A stretch of 64,000 nt of DNA, taken from positions 434,001 through 498,000 of the forward strand of contig OX438754.1 of the NCBI GenBank assembly GCA_949316235.1. The letters are read 5' to 3'. The stretch is from Oegoconia quadripuncta (Eukaryota > Arthropoda > Insecta > Lepidoptera > Autostichidae). Of this stretch, positions 20,641 through 31,220 are shown one piece after another. The number at the start of each line of letters is the position of its first letter. Position 1 is the stretch's first letter. The notes below the pieces were generated by a model, which was not told where the DNA came from, searched no databases, and saw only the letters and a program-made list of their open reading frames with translations. The position numbers and the translations under genes are program-made.

Positions 20641-21375
20641 AGAAAATGCAAGAAAATTGTAATAGGGGGCCGATATAGACCATAGGCATCTTTTTCCTCA
20701 TTTACCCAACAAACAAAGCATTTGATTCGAAAAGCTAATACGACCGGAATGAAATCACAGCAGCCGCGGCTATATTTGCCGTCGGACCAGACAGTCGAGG
20801 CTCTGTCGAATTTAATTCAATTAGTCGAACTATATTGGTGTTTGCGACTGCGACCATTCGGCGGAGGGGCGGTGAGGGGAGGCGGGGGATGTATGAGAGG
20901 GCAGGGGAGACGCGGTGGGCGTGGCCCGCGGTCGATAACGACTATCAAAGGAAAGCCGACTAGAGCCGGTGGAAATTTTCAATCGAACGAATACTCTGCT
21001 TACTCTTTCATTTAATTTAGGTACCTAGTATAACAGATACAAAGTACATAGTATAATAGTTGTATTCTGGAGTACTACACTGTCTGGAGAGCACATTTTG
21101 CTATCCACTATATACGCGTATTCAAAAACTCTTTCTGTGGCATTCATCAATTAGTTCTGGAATATCTAAGCAAATCGCGGTCTACGACCGCAGATATCAT
21201 TTCAGTATGACCTCTTTGTAGAATCGAAGGGATCTGATGGACTTATATTTTATGTATAAATTACTTAGGCACACAATTGACTGTCTACAAGTATCAAATA
21301 AAGGTCTAACGTAGAACCGTTGCAATCCTGTTTATAAGGTCGAGTAAATAGTGTTTACATTTATTTTCCGTGCAA
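20641..21375. other. No gene recognised; G-rich patch
   Basis: 20860-20935 is strongly G-rich (GGCGGAGGGGCGGTGAGGGG) in a 97-codon frame with Gly/Arg-rich low complexity; not a supported gene. Confidence 0.45.
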
Positions 21376-21617
21376 TTTACCAATTGAGACCCACAGTGTC
21401 ACTTAGAGATAAGTTTGAAGAGTATAATATTCTAACCTTTTCGTCACAGTATATTTTTGAAAGTCTAATATAATGTCAAAAAAAATATAGCATCATTTAG
21501 GAAAAACAGTGATAACCATGATGTCAATACAAGACATAAAAATAAACTTGCAGTTCCTGTAAGCCGACTCCGCAATATTAGTAATTCATATTGATATCTT
21601 CATTTCAATGAATTCAA
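21376..21617 (+). pseudogene. LINE J1 copy, part 1
   Basis: J1 RT C-terminal region, e.g. AGTGTCACTTAGAGATAAG and GATGTCAATACAAGACATA. The copy continues at 22146 and 22872 after two insertions. Confidence 0.7.
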
Positions 21618-22141
21618 CCCTTAATCAGGCATAGTACGATTTATCGACCACCTAGGTAATTGGAGTATTATAGTGATCTTTGTCTTTTTTTAAATTCATA
21701 AAACATTTTTGTGATTACCAATATCTATATCTTTCGCATGAAGCTAAACATTTTTTACTAAACAATTCATTTTGGTAAAAATCATTATTCAAAGAAAGTG
21801 GTCATTATATGCCCTATGCCCGTCTGGCGGTAGTATGATATGGACAATGTTTCCATTGTACAAGAGATGATTAAACAATATTCATTGTCGGTTATCATTA
21901 AAGAGATCAAAGTTCAAACTATGCAGTTCCTAATTAAAAATAGGGATAATGGAAACAAATCATAAAACGACAGAGAGCTCCTTAACAGGCACAGGGCATA
22001 ATACGACCACTTTGCTTTTGTCTTAATTTTTATATTTTTTAAGAAACAGATCTTAAGTATACATTGTACAGGTAAAAATAAAGACCACACCATATTTAAA
22101 AATATGTTTTAATGCCAGTGCACATGGGGCCTGATTAAGGG
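21618..22141. mobile_element. piggyBac-like MITE, 524 bp
   Basis: Perfect 13-bp terminal inverted repeats CCCTTAATCAGGC and GCCTGATTAAGGG. TTAA follows on the right (22142-22145) and the left equivalent is TCAA, fitting a mutated TTAA target duplication. piggyBac ends begin CCC and insert at TTAA. Inner inverted repeats (GGTCATTATATGCCCTATGC at about 21801 and its inverse near 21987-22010) echo the termini. No transposase. Confidence 0.75.
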
Positions 22142-22145
22142 TTAA

Positions 22146-22225
22146 AGGAAGAAGAGAAAATGCAACTTATTGAGAAAGCATATTATAATATGTCAGACTA
22201 TTTAGATGATGATCATCCCTGGACA
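22146..22225 (+). pseudogene. LINE J1 copy, part 2
   Basis: Encodes the conserved J1 C-terminus QLIEKAYYNMSDYLDDDHPW and is cut at CTGGACA by LINE E. Confidence 0.75.
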
Positions 22226-22864
22226 ATCCCTGCTTAATTCTGTCTACATTTTTGAGCTAGCAACTTTTGTATAAAACAATCCAGAGCTATTTAAACTTCA
22301 GAAAGATGCGATCAATCGTAACCTTCGTGATAACAGCAGACTCTGCTTGGCAAGGTCACATACTGCTCTAAATGAGCAAAAGTGTATATTGTATGGCCCC
22401 TAAAGTTTTTAACAAATTACCTAATGCACTAAAGCAGTGCAGTTGTCATATGTTTAAAATGAAATTAAAGAAAATATTAGTCGAAAAATGTTATTATAAA
22501 ATTGAAGACTTCTTAAATGATAAAAATTTATTTACTTAAAAGATTGTATAAAAACTGACAATAAAATTGCTCTGACTTTTCTGTTTAACTATATTAATTT
22601 AATGATTGTAATTTAATTTGACATAATTAATACTTATTCAATATGCTGCCCAACCCATTTAATTTGTATATTTTTTTTGACATTGTTACTATTTAATTTT
22701 GCTGAATGAAATAATATGTAATTAATGTAATTTTATTTTATTCTCTTTTGCATTTGGTTGATTTGTATAATTATCGACGATTTGTACGTCGTGAGGCAAG
22801 ACATGCAGGACTAAATGTACAATATTTACTCATGCTCTTACAAATAAACTATCTTTATCTTTAT
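22226..22864 (+). mobile_element. LINE E, 5'-truncated, with 7-bp target duplication
   Basis: 639 bp flanked by CTGGACA on both sides (22219-22225 and 22865-22871). Encodes only a C-terminal remnant (frame about 22376-22540: GPKVFNKLPNALKQ, then VEKCYYKIEDFLND and a stop), a 3' UTR, AATAAAC and a TTTATC-repeat tail. The C-terminus resembles that of LINE B. Confidence 0.8.
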
Positions 22865-22871
22865 CTGGACA

Positions 22872-23090
22872 TAACCATCTCGTTCGCATGCGAGGCTATT
22901 TCACAATTAACAAAGATTTATTATAGTGCCTTTTTGTAATAAAATCAGTTTTAAAAGAGCAACCCCTCGAATTTCTTGTTTGGGGAAAATTGCCTTTTGA
23001 ATAAGCAGTAACTTAAAAAATGTAAACATTGACTATTTTAAGTGTACTCTGTGTGCTACCTACAAAATAAATCAAACCCTGCTACCTACA
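22872..23090 (+). pseudogene. LINE J1 copy, part 3 (3' UTR)
   Basis: Resumes J1 immediately after the LINE E duplication (GTTCGCATGCGAGGCTATTT) and ends near CTACCTACAAAATAAATC, the J1 polyadenylation-like end. Confidence 0.7.
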
Positions 23091-23384
23091 AAATAAGTAA
23101 TTTTTTGGACTTTGTGAATAAATGTGACCTGATAGTATTTAATTTTGATTCTCAAGGCAGAATCTATTAAGGCAGACTACCAGTCATCACTCATCATCAG
23201 TCCTTTTTTTAACCACCGACGAAAAGGCATTATGTATGTTTTCAGTGTTTGTCCGGACGTATATGCAGTAAAGCATGGTCCTATTTCAGTGCGGTTTTTT
23301 TTAATTTAAAGACTAAGCGTTGGTCTAGTGCTCTGCCATGTCTGATGATAATCGGTTAAGTCGCCATGTTTTTAAAATTATACA

Positions 23385-23725
23385 AACTTGGGGTGACCCC
23401 ATTGCTGTTAAAACGTGCAAATCTATTTTTTTTATGCACAACGGGTTAGCACTTGGCCTCAATCACATCTGATGTTAAGTGAAGATGAGGCCAAAGGTGG
23501 AAGCGTACTGACCCGGAAAACCAAATAGTCTCTGACATTGGAACACAACAATGCTATTAACATTGCTGTTTGGCGGCAGATTTAGATAAGATGGTGGTAG
23601 CTAATCAGGCAGACATTTAAAATGCCCTACCACCAACCAACCAACCAATTTATAGATGTTTTTGGTGAATAGTCCCTTAGTCGCCTTTTACAACACCCAC
23701 GGGATAATACGGATTGGTTCTATTC
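23385..23725 (+). repeat. Repeat P interrupted by SINE-1
   Basis: P sequence up to AAAACGTGCAAATCTA, then a reversed SINE-1 (23433-23648), then P resumes at TATAGATGTTTTTGGTG and CCCTTAGTCGCC. Confidence 0.65.
23433..23648 (-). repeat. SINE-1, 5'-truncated
   Basis: Poly-T, CACAACGGGTTAGCAC and the SINE-1 body up to CCTACCACCAACC; the tRNA-like head is absent. Confidence 0.8.
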
Positions 23726-23809
23726 TATTTCCTATATAATAAAATAAATAGGTACTACAAGCGTGCTGTATACTTACGATTATACAAGTAAAATTAAAGT
23801 ATTTCAAAA

Positions 23810-23985
23810 ACCAAAAAAAACCCGACAGCATATTTTGTATTTTGCGGACGCCATGTTGGATTTTTTACCATGAAATATATCCCATGACACTCCGGGTACC
23901 AAGACGAATCTAACGACACCATGCACTTCGAAATCGATCAAGTCGTTTAGGCTGCAGGATGCGCCAAACGAACGGACATACATAC
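23810..23985 (+). repeat. Dispersed repeat, second copy at 63040-63185
   Basis: CCCGACAGCATATTTTGTAT and AAGACGAATCTAACGAC recur in the same orientation at 63.04 kb. Class unknown. Confidence 0.55.
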
Positions 23986-24334
23986 CTATATTCACTCGAA
24001 AAACATTACCCTCTTTCCTTGGACAGTTGGGTAAAAACGCAGTGCATTATTCATTACGTTTCTGTGACAGTAGCAAATCCTTGGATCATTAGCGATGCAA
24101 TAAAAATGAAAGATGTCCGACGGAACACAGCTAACGAGCATCAGGTTCCTTCGAAAATTGCTAAATAGTTAATTTAACTGCTTGTAGTCATAAACGAGTT
24201 ATTGTTTAAAGCCTAAACGGTAATTAGGAACGTTTAGGAAAGGCTAAATACCACAAATAATAATAACTTATTTATCTTTGCGGGGTTACCAGTGTCACAG
24301 TAGCAATCAACTAACGCTATTGGTGAGTTAATAT
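23986..24334. other. No gene recognised
   Basis: Nothing beyond short frames. Confidence 0.5.
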
Positions 24335-24765
24335 AAAATATCAGACTATTTAGATGATAATCATCCTTGAACATAACCAGCTCGTTCGCATGCCAGGCTA
24401 TTTCACAATTATGAATGAAATATAAAACCTTTTTGTAATATAAAAACCTGTTTTTAAAAGAGCAACCTCTCGAGTATCTTGCATGGTCTTCTCAAGGGAA
24501 AATTGCCATTTGCCAGGCTATTTCAATATTATGCTTTTTTTGTAGGTAATATAAAAGTGCCCACATTGCGCACGGGAGTTCACCGCAAAGATCGGCTGTG
24601 TTAGCCATCTTCGAGCTTACCAGCGCCAAATCTATCAATATAAAAACCATATAAAAACCAGTTTAAAAGAGCAACCCCTCGAGTTTCTAGCTTGTTCTTC
24701 TCAGGGGAAAATAGTCTCTAGAACATTTACTATTTTAAGTACCCTGTGTACCTACAAAAAAAAAT
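24335..24765 (+). pseudogene. LINE J1 3' region with internal duplication
   Basis: C-terminal remnant (ATATCAGACTATTTAGATGA) followed by J1 3' UTR. The block AAAGAGCAACCTCTCGAGT recurs about 220 bases later as AAAGAGCAACCCCTCGAGT, so part of the UTR is duplicated. Confidence 0.65.
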
Positions 24766-25523
24766 TTGCCTTGGTCGTTTTGCTCTTCCCAAATATATTG
24801 TTATTATACAAATCAATTCCGGCGCTTCGCCGGCCGCGCCCCGCCCCGGCCGCTGCCGCCGCACGGTCGCTTCGCACGCTCGGCTCGCGCTCTATTGGGA
24901 TCACAGTTCTAACCTAACCTAACCCACTTTTCTAGCAGTTCTAATCTAGCCTACGTAACCTATATTGTCATCACCCATATTAAAATGAAAATTTGAACGA
25001 ACTTATTTTAGGATTATATTTTTTTACAAAATAAAGCATTTGCTTAATATATATTTGACTTGAGCAAGTAAAAAGTTGCCAAATTAATATTTGACCAAGT
25101 GATTGAAATGCGAAATTTGCTAAAGATTCTTTTGGGAAATGAAAATAGTGCGGTCAGTTTTTTTGGAAGTAAAATTTGACGAAAAATATTTTGCCAAACG
25201 GAAGGATACCGTGGAGTCACCAGTAAACGCGAATTATACTTCGTCGTTACATCCTCGACATTTAAGTTCACCAGGTAGTACACTCTTCTATGTACTAGGC
25301 ATCAAGCACAATTTCAGAGCTGAAAATGCTAAAAAAAAAAAAAAAGTACAAGTACCCTCCTCCCGCGCCCCCACCCGGCCCCGACTCGTGCGCCGAAACG
25401 TCATTCGCTTTTTTTGTGCGGGCATCAAAGCATCGAAATTTTTTTCCTTACCAAAATTTTAAGTGAATATCTGTTGTATCGTGCGATATTACCGCGTGTG
25501 ATTGTGTGGAGGTTTTTTCCGGG
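24766..25523. other. Noncoding, with a G+C-rich island
   Basis: 24820-24895 is G+C rich (GGCGCTTCGCCGGCCGCGCC). 25355-25420 is also G+C rich and could be promoter or 5' UTR for the small frame at 25524. Confidence 0.35.
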
Positions 25524-25623
25524 ATGAGGAAACGGAAACATAAGAATTTCGACGAACATATTAAAAGGAAAATAAGGCGCCTCGAAAGGCGACTTAAGAT
25601 GCGTCATAAATCTAGTGACGAAG
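25524..25623 (+). CDS. Putative first coding exon, basic N-terminus
   Basis: ATG opens 33 codons of Lys/Arg-rich sequence (MRKRKHKNFDEHIKRKIRRL, then ERRLKMRHKSSDE) ending at a plausible donor, GACGAAG followed by GTTAGT. Similar short basic coiled N-termini occur in arthropod predicted proteins, some linked to mobile elements; I cannot name it. No downstream exon found. Confidence 0.3.
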
Positions 25624-26006
25624 GTTAGTGACGTGATTATTCATACTTTGTATTAATTTACTGTTCTATTTATTCTTCCGACACACACGGAATCATCTCA
25701 TATACTTATCTTGCGTAGTACATGAACTACAATAAGTAGTCATACTTGGTCACATCACCGGAATTACAGAAATTTTTTTTTTTAATCTACCGCCCAATAA
25801 CATTGGATTTACATCGACTGTTTCTTTAATATTTTTCTGGATACTTTGTCTATTTTGAATTATTACGCTATAGAAATATTTAACTTTACAATAGTATCTG
25901 AAGAATTTCAGCTCAGTTTTCCTATATTATAAAGAGAAATCTAGCTCGTTTGACTATGAACGATGTTGCAAATTGTACTATGGCGAGATCATGGTCGTAT
26001 ATTATA
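25624..26006. other. No gene recognised
   Basis: AT-rich; would be intronic if the exon at 25524 is real. Confidence 0.4.
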
Positions 26007-26945
26007 CAGGGCGTCCCAAAGTTATGGGACATGAAGGGGAAGTACCTTAAATATCGTAGATAGTGAATTTTGCTCAAAGAAGACTTTATGTTATTTTTAA
26101 AAGTTAGTAATTCTGCATTCATAGATTTTCTAAAAATTACTTGCTTCGGCTGGGAATCGAACCGACTTAAATGTGAAAAAAAAAACACCCTACTTTTATG
26201 ATGCCAATCGAAAGAATAGCTAAAAAATAATAACTCTGCCTAAGTAACATAGTATTTTAAAAGAAAGGAACAACATAAAATGATTGAGTCAAATTTCAAG
26301 AAAGTTATTTATTGCCGACGACGTTCGAAAAGTAGCGATATTATCATTCCAAAGATAGCATTGATTATTCGTAAATAAGTACCCACTTCATAAAATAGGT
26401 ACTAACATAGTTTTCCTTATTATAAGTGCACGTGTAGATGAAATGATAAAACTTGTATTTCAATACGTCCTCTGTAAGCTAGACAGAAGGCAAATTAAAA
26501 ACAAAAATAAATAATTTATAATTTGAAAATGGAACAGTTTATGACAGCGTTTGTTTGAATGCATACTTTTTAAGATATTTTAAAAAGAAGTGATATTTTT
26601 AAATGTTGTTCTTAAATTTGAAAATGGAACAGTATGTGCGAGCGTTTGTTTTTCGGATATTGATCTGTTTAGTCTCAATTCACTTACACAAGTGTTATTG
26701 TGTTAATTTATTGCGAACATGGCATATCAAGTAAGTTTTGATCTAATGGAAGCATATTTTTTGAACGATAAAGATTTCTCTAGAAGTTTGCGGTGGTATG
26801 GCGTAAAATATCCTGATAGACAAATACCGTCTCGTAAAGTTTTGAAAAGGCTTGTGAACAATTTGAAAACTCTGGGACGTTTCGATAAACGCCCAAGAGA
26901 ACCACAGCAAGAAAACCATACGATCAAATTAAACATCAAATAAAA
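26007..26945 (+). mobile_element. Mariner-type DNA transposon, left part
   Basis: Begins with the 268-base TIR also found twice in MITE T (CAGGGCGTCCC, preceded by TA). Next come subterminal sequence shared with MITE T to 26448, two near-direct repeats around 26527 and 26616 (TTGAAAATGGAACAG), and a transposase N-terminal frame. Everything after about 26943 is missing; the sequence passes into a Copia gag remnant on the other strand. Likely parent of MITE T. Confidence 0.8.
26719..26943 (+). pseudogene. Transposase N-terminal HTH (DUF4817-like), truncated
   Basis: 74 codons. The peptide MAYQVSFDLMEAYFLNDKDF, then YPDRQIPSRKVLKRLVNNL and GRF, matches the N-terminal helix-turn-helix pattern (DUF4817-like) of insect mariner-related transposases: a short acidic helix, a Tyr-Pro-Asp-Arg turn and a second basic helix that would bind the TIR. 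The catalytic DDE/D domain is absent. The last residues (HTIKLNIK) are probably junction sequence. Confidence 0.65.
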
Positions 26946-27228
26946 CATCAAAAATACTATCCTCCTTCTCTGGTTCTGTTGCACATCCGGACTCATCCTT
27001 CACTTCATCGCTTCGCTTCTTCTGGCATTCAGAAGCCTTATGCCCAAAACGATGGCATTTAAAGCATTTATAAGTGAACCCTTTTGATCCTGTTTTCTCA
27101 TTGTTTGATTTAGCTTTTTTTTGCTGTCCTCGGCGTTTTGCATACATTGCACCTTGTATATTTTCATCAGATCGCCTCGAGTTATTTTGTTCCATAATTT
27201 TAATTTTCAATATCTCGATATTCGGCAG
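26929..27228 (-). pseudogene. Copia gag, C-terminal part (zinc knuckle)
   Basis: In frame with the gag N-terminal part at 31271-31773 once LINE B is disregarded. Contains a basic region (YAKRRGQQKKAKSNN) and the nucleocapsid knuckle CX2CX4HX4C (CFKCHRFGHKASEC), which binds retroelement RNA. It ends in an acidic tail at a stop at 26929-26931, next to the mariner-type fragment. Protease, integrase and RT of Copia are absent, so the element is dead. Confidence 0.8.
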
Positions 27229-27532
27229 TATTGTATTGTATTGTATTTATTCGTCAACAATGTCATTGTGTTCGAAATTATATAACATAAAAACATGAAA
27301 TCAAATTATAAAATATGGAATAACTTATCAATAACTAGGATTAATTTATAAAATTATGGAATAAATTATAAAACATAGTCTAATTGCATCAGTACAAAAA
27401 CATAAAATCTAATTATAAGCACAACATTAATCATATTAAAAGTCACCTAACAATACATAAAATAACTAATATGAAAACATTCAATTTTAATAAAGTAAAT
27501 AGTCAAATATTATTATAAATCAGTCAATGTAT

Positions 27533-30451
27533 TTAAAAATCGTCAAGTCTGTAGCAACACTTTTCCAACAGGAGCTGCTTTAATTTAAATTTAAATTGTT
27601 TTAAGTCTGTTATTACCTTCAGTTCTATGGGCAGCTTATTGAATAGTTTGACTGCTTGGTATCGCGAGCAGTGGGTGGCAATTTGCAATTTTGGTTGTAT
27701 AATGCTAATCATGTCTTTACGTCTGGTTGCGATTCTATCCCTCATCTCCTCGTCAATTTCATAGATATGTCTATTTTTTATTAAATTAGTCAAAATAGTC
27801 AAAATATATAAACTTGGCACAGTCAAAATGCCAAGCCTTTTGAAGTGTTCTTGGCAGCTCTCCCAGGGTGGAATTCTAACTATGGCGCGTATTGCTCTCT
27901 TTTGAATGGTAAACGCCTGTTTCATATTATATGCGTAACTGTTTCCCCACAGAGTGATACTGTAGCGCAGCTTTGATTCCACCAAAGCGTAATATACCAT
28001 TTTAAGTTGGTCTCTACAAAGAACATCCCTCAAACTGCGCAGAGCATAGCACGCCGAACTAACACTATTTTCAATGTTTTGAAGTTCGGATTGCCAATTC
28101 AAGTTGCTGTCAATATGTACGCCTAAGAATTTAACTACTTCTACAGTTTTAATAGTCTCGTTGCAGAGGTTGACATTTAACTCCATGTCATTTCTAACAT
28201 GTGTTTTAAACAGTACTACATTCGTCTTATTTATATTAAGCTTTAGATTATTAATCGTGAACCAGTGATGAAATAAAACAAGCAATTTATTCACTTTCAT
28301 ATTCAGGTTTTCCAAGGTGTCAGCAGTCACTACAGCGTTTGTGTCATCAGCAAAGAGAGCCATTTTAACTCCCTCTATTTTATTATTAATGAAATTTATT
28401 AAGTCATTGACAAAAATGATGAAAAGTATAGGGGAGAGTACTGACCCTTGTGGAACACCCCTCGTTATGGTTATTAAATTTGAGTGGTGTATTTCTTCTA
28501 CTCCATCGTCCGTTGTATCCTTTATCTCTACAAATTGCCTACGATTATTTAAGTACGATTTGATGAGTGACAACAATTTATTTCTCACGCCGTAATGTTC
28601 TAGTTTGGCTATCAGTATATTATGATCCACGCAGTCAAATGCGGAGGACAGATCGAGAAAGGTCCCTGCTACTTTTTTCTTATTGTTTAATTCACTTACC
28701 ACATCATGGATTAAAGTATCAACTGCGTCACCAGTACTACGACCCTTTTGATATCCGAATTGTCTAGAATTTAAAATTTTCGCTCGAGTCAGATGTGATT
28801 GAAGTCGCTTTTTTATTATCTTTTCTAATATTTTAGAGAGTATCGGCAAGAGTGAAATCGGTCTGTAATTTTTGTGGTCAGTTTTGCTGCCTTTTTTATA
28901 TATGGGCACAACCTTAGCTATTTTAAGCTGTTCAGGAAAAACACACTTCTCCATGCATAAGTTATAGAAATGTGCTAATGGACTCGTCAAACAGTCTTCG
29001 TTTTCTTTGATTATGGCTACAGGCACCTCATCATATCCACATGATTTTTTGCTATTTAAACCCCTAAGAATATTTGAAATTTCTTTTTCAGTGACTACCC
29101 AATGTTCTATATTGGTTTTAACCCGGTATGTATTTTCTCTTACTACTTTTAAAGACTCATCAAAGTTATGTGATACTTTGTTTACATTTGTGAAGTTTTC
29201 ATTTAGTATTTCGGCAATTTCTCTTCTGTCGTGCACTTTTCTATTTCCCAGGTTAAGAATAATGTTTTCCTGTGTCTTTTCAGCCTTCTTGTTGGTGTAC
29301 GCATTGACGACTTTCCATATTTGTGATGTTCGATTACTTGCTTCACTTATAGTCTTTTGAATATTCAATGCCTTAGCTGTTCGTAGCACTCGTCTGTATG
29401 TTTTGATATAAGATCTTTTATAATTGTATATAGTTTCGTCAGTGTTGTTTTTGTCTAAGGTACATAAAATTCTTTTCATCTTACTGGACACTTTTATGCC
29501 TTTGGTTGTCCACCTGATTTTGTTTGATTTTGCAAGGTTTACTCTACATTCCCTTTTCCTAAAATTTTTGACAAAAACTTGATTAAATTTGTGTAAGAAA
29601 CTATTTATGCCCAAATTCTTCCATTGAACTTGTTTGATCGTTTTCCTGAATTCCTCTTTATTTACGTTGTTATATATTCTTTTTTGAACTATTTTTATTC
29701 GCTCTTTCTGTTTCTCATATCTTTTCTCTACAGTAAGTTGCATCAAGATGCCTGCGTGTCCATCTGAAAGCCCGTTGTGGTCTATCTCTACACTGATTAC
29801 ATCTGCCACATCTATATTTGTTAATATATTATCTATGCACGATTTAGAGCCGTGCCGAGTAAATGTTATTTTGTCTACGGCGCACCTAAAATTATATTGC
29901 AGCAACAAACTCAGAAAGACATCTTTCTTACGGGTTTCTTTCAACAAATCGACATTAAAATCGCCACAAATTATGCACTTTTTGTTGAAAAAGTGTTGTA
30001 ACAGTTGTTCCAGTTGTCCCATAAAAGAGTCAAAATGATTGCCGTTGTGGTAGCAACAACAAACATTCAAATTATATTCCAAATCTTTTACACCACAAAC
30101 TTCGAAACTGTCAACTCTACTCAGTTTTTTACATATATCTATGAATTGAGTGTGCCTTTTTGATGCTAATATCAAAGAACCTCCTCGTTTTTTTGATTTT
30201 CTACAGAAGTGCGTTAACAATTCATAATTAGTCAATGTCAATAATTTGATTGAGTTATCGTTTAGAAAGTGTTCCGCTAAACATATATAATGCGGAATTT
30301 TTTCCATGTCATCCAAGTAGACCTCTAACATGTCTTTTTTTGTATTTATTCCACAAACATTCTGGTAAAAAATCTTAATGCTATGAATGTCGTCTCTATT
30401 GTTATCAATATTTTTAGCAGAAGTCACGAAAAAAGTCGGCATCTGACTCAT
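27533..30451 (-). CDS. LINE B ORF2: endonuclease plus reverse transcriptase
   Basis: 972 aa, uninterrupted. The APE-type endonuclease covers about residues 25-245: YQNVCGI, LAEHFL, CCYHNGN, CGDFNVDLL, SCIDNILTN and SDGHAGI. The RT covers about 480-760: YRPISLLPILSKILEK, LDLSSAFDCVDHN (motif A), RGVPQGSVLSPILF (motif B) and FADD (motif C). The C-terminus ends FNKLPIELK and CYRLDDF, the Jockey-group pattern. No RNase H. It overlaps ORF1 by 38 bases, suggesting coupled or reinitiated translation. Both catalytic cores look intact. Oddity: a Gly sits between Asp and His of the usual Ser-Asp-His; whether this is normal for the family is unknown to me. Confidence 0.92.
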   Translation of the reverse strand: MSQMPTFFVTSAKNIDNNRDDIHSIKIFYQNVCGINTKKDMLEVYLDDMEKIPHYICLAEHFLNDNSIKLLTLTNYELLTHFCRKSKKRGGSLILASKRHTQFIDICKKLSRVDSFEVCGVKDLEYNLNVCCCYHNGNHFDSFMGQLEQLLQHFFNKKCIICGDFNVDLLKETRKKDVFLSLLLQYNFRCAVDKITFTRHGSKSCIDNILTNIDVADVISVEIDHNGLSDGHAGILMQLTVEKRYEKQKERIKIVQKRIYNNVNKEEFRKTIKQVQWKNLGINSFLHKFNQVFVKNFRKRECRVNLAKSNKIRWTTKGIKVSSKMKRILCTLDKNNTDETIYNYKRSYIKTYRRVLRTAKALNIQKTISEASNRTSQIWKVVNAYTNKKAEKTQENIILNLGNRKVHDRREIAEILNENFTNVNKVSHNFDESLKVVRENTYRVKTNIEHWVVTEKEISNILRGLNSKKSCGYDEVPVAIIKENEDCLTSPLAHFYNLCMEKCVFPEQLKIAKVVPIYKKGSKTDHKNYRPISLLPILSKILEKIIKKRLQSHLTRAKILNSRQFGYQKGRSTGDAVDTLIHDVVSELNNKKKVAGTFLDLSSAFDCVDHNILIAKLEHYGVRNKLLSLIKSYLNNRRQFVEIKDTTDDGVEEIHHSNLITITRGVPQGSVLSPILFIIFVNDLINFINNKIEGVKMALFADDTNAVVTADTLENLNMKVNKLLVLFHHWFTINNLKLNINKTNVVLFKTHVRNDMELNVNLCNETIKTVEVVKFLGVHIDSNLNWQSELQNIENSVSSACYALRSLRDVLCRDQLKMVYYALVESKLRYSITLWGNSYAYNMKQAFTIQKRAIRAIVRIPPWESCQEHFKRLGILTVPSLYILTILTNLIKNRHIYEIDEEMRDRIATRRKDMISIIQPKLQIATHCSRYQAVKLFNKLPIELKVITDLKQFKFKLKQLLLEKCCYRLDDF

Positions 30452-31220
30452 AACAATAATATAAAGAAATATTCTCGATTAAATCCTTAACATCCTTAAA
30501 TATAGATAAGAAAGCATGATTATTTATGCGACCAGTATTGATATTAAACATGTATGGACAATATTCAAGATTTTTGTTGCTATCTAAAATATATGCATAT
30601 TCATAATTTAAATTATCTAAGTATAAAAGATGATTAAATTTTTCAATACGTCCATTATATATATTAGCATATTTACAGTATTTAAATGTTGGCAAACATA
30701 TAATTACATTTGTGTGCTGTACATGGAGCAGCCTGCTCCTTATAAGGTCAATTGTTGGCCTATAGTTTTGAGAAAAAGTAAAGTCGCTTTCGCCTATAAA
30801 TATTACACAAAAGTCCTCGTTGGTAAAGTTCTCCAATTTAGACTCTAAACCATCTAGCATATTCTCTATGTTGCTGCCCGGAAAGAGGAAACGACATACA
30901 CTTGCATTGGGAAAATCATTTATTGCTAGTTTCAGTACGTTGTTTCTCGAGTTCGAAATTATACACAATTTTCTTGCGTGGAGTGTCTTGTTTTGTCTTT
31001 GTCCATATTGTATTTCTTGATCCGTTTGTGAGCTTTGTTCTTGGTTAGCCTTTCTGTTGAGATTCTGTCTATTCTCTATATTCTTTCCACCCTTCTCCTT
31101 ATTATACAGATGCGCCTTCTCTACATTTTCTTCCAGTTCGTTGTCCTTTTCCGACTGCAGCAATTTCATTGTTTGGCTTTGTTTTCCTTTTTTCACAGAT
31201 GTTGTGTAAGGTAAATTCAT
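30414..31220 (-). CDS. LINE B ORF1: degenerate SGNH/esterase-like protein, probably 5'-truncated
   Basis: 268 aa from the first ATG inside LINE B; an ATG at 31310 would read through Copia sequence and is rejected. Residues 1-85 are a Lys/Gln-rich linker. Residues about 86-260 have the layout of the esterase-like domain of CR1-type ORF1 proteins: LCIISNSRN (block I), PGSNIENM (II), FIGESDF (III), ICLPTF and GRINNHAF (block V). The catalytic Ser of GDS and the Asp of the final Asp-His pair are replaced, so it is probably a binding rather than hydrolytic module. Zinc finger and coiled coil are absent, consistent with truncation. Confidence 0.7.
   Translation of the reverse strand: MNLPYTTSVKKGKQSQTMKLLQSEKDNELEENVEKAHLYNKEKGGKNIENRQNLNRKANQEQSSQTDQEIQYGQRQNKTLHARKLCIISNSRNNVLKLAINDFPNASVCRFLFPGSNIENMLDGLESKLENFTNEDFCVIFIGESDFTFSQNYRPTIDLIRSRLLHVQHTNVIICLPTFKYCKYANIYNGRIEKFNHLLYLDNLNYEYAYILDSNKNLEYCPYMFNINTGRINNHAFLSIFKDVKDLIENISLYYCYESDADFFRDFC

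Noticed and set aside
20722..21015. Gly/Arg-rich 97-codon frame
   Set aside because: Low-complexity translation of a G-rich patch, with no start or splice context.
24905..24925. CCTAACCTAACC as an insect telomere (TTAGG) repeat
   Set aside because: Only about two and a half units within ordinary interspersed DNA.
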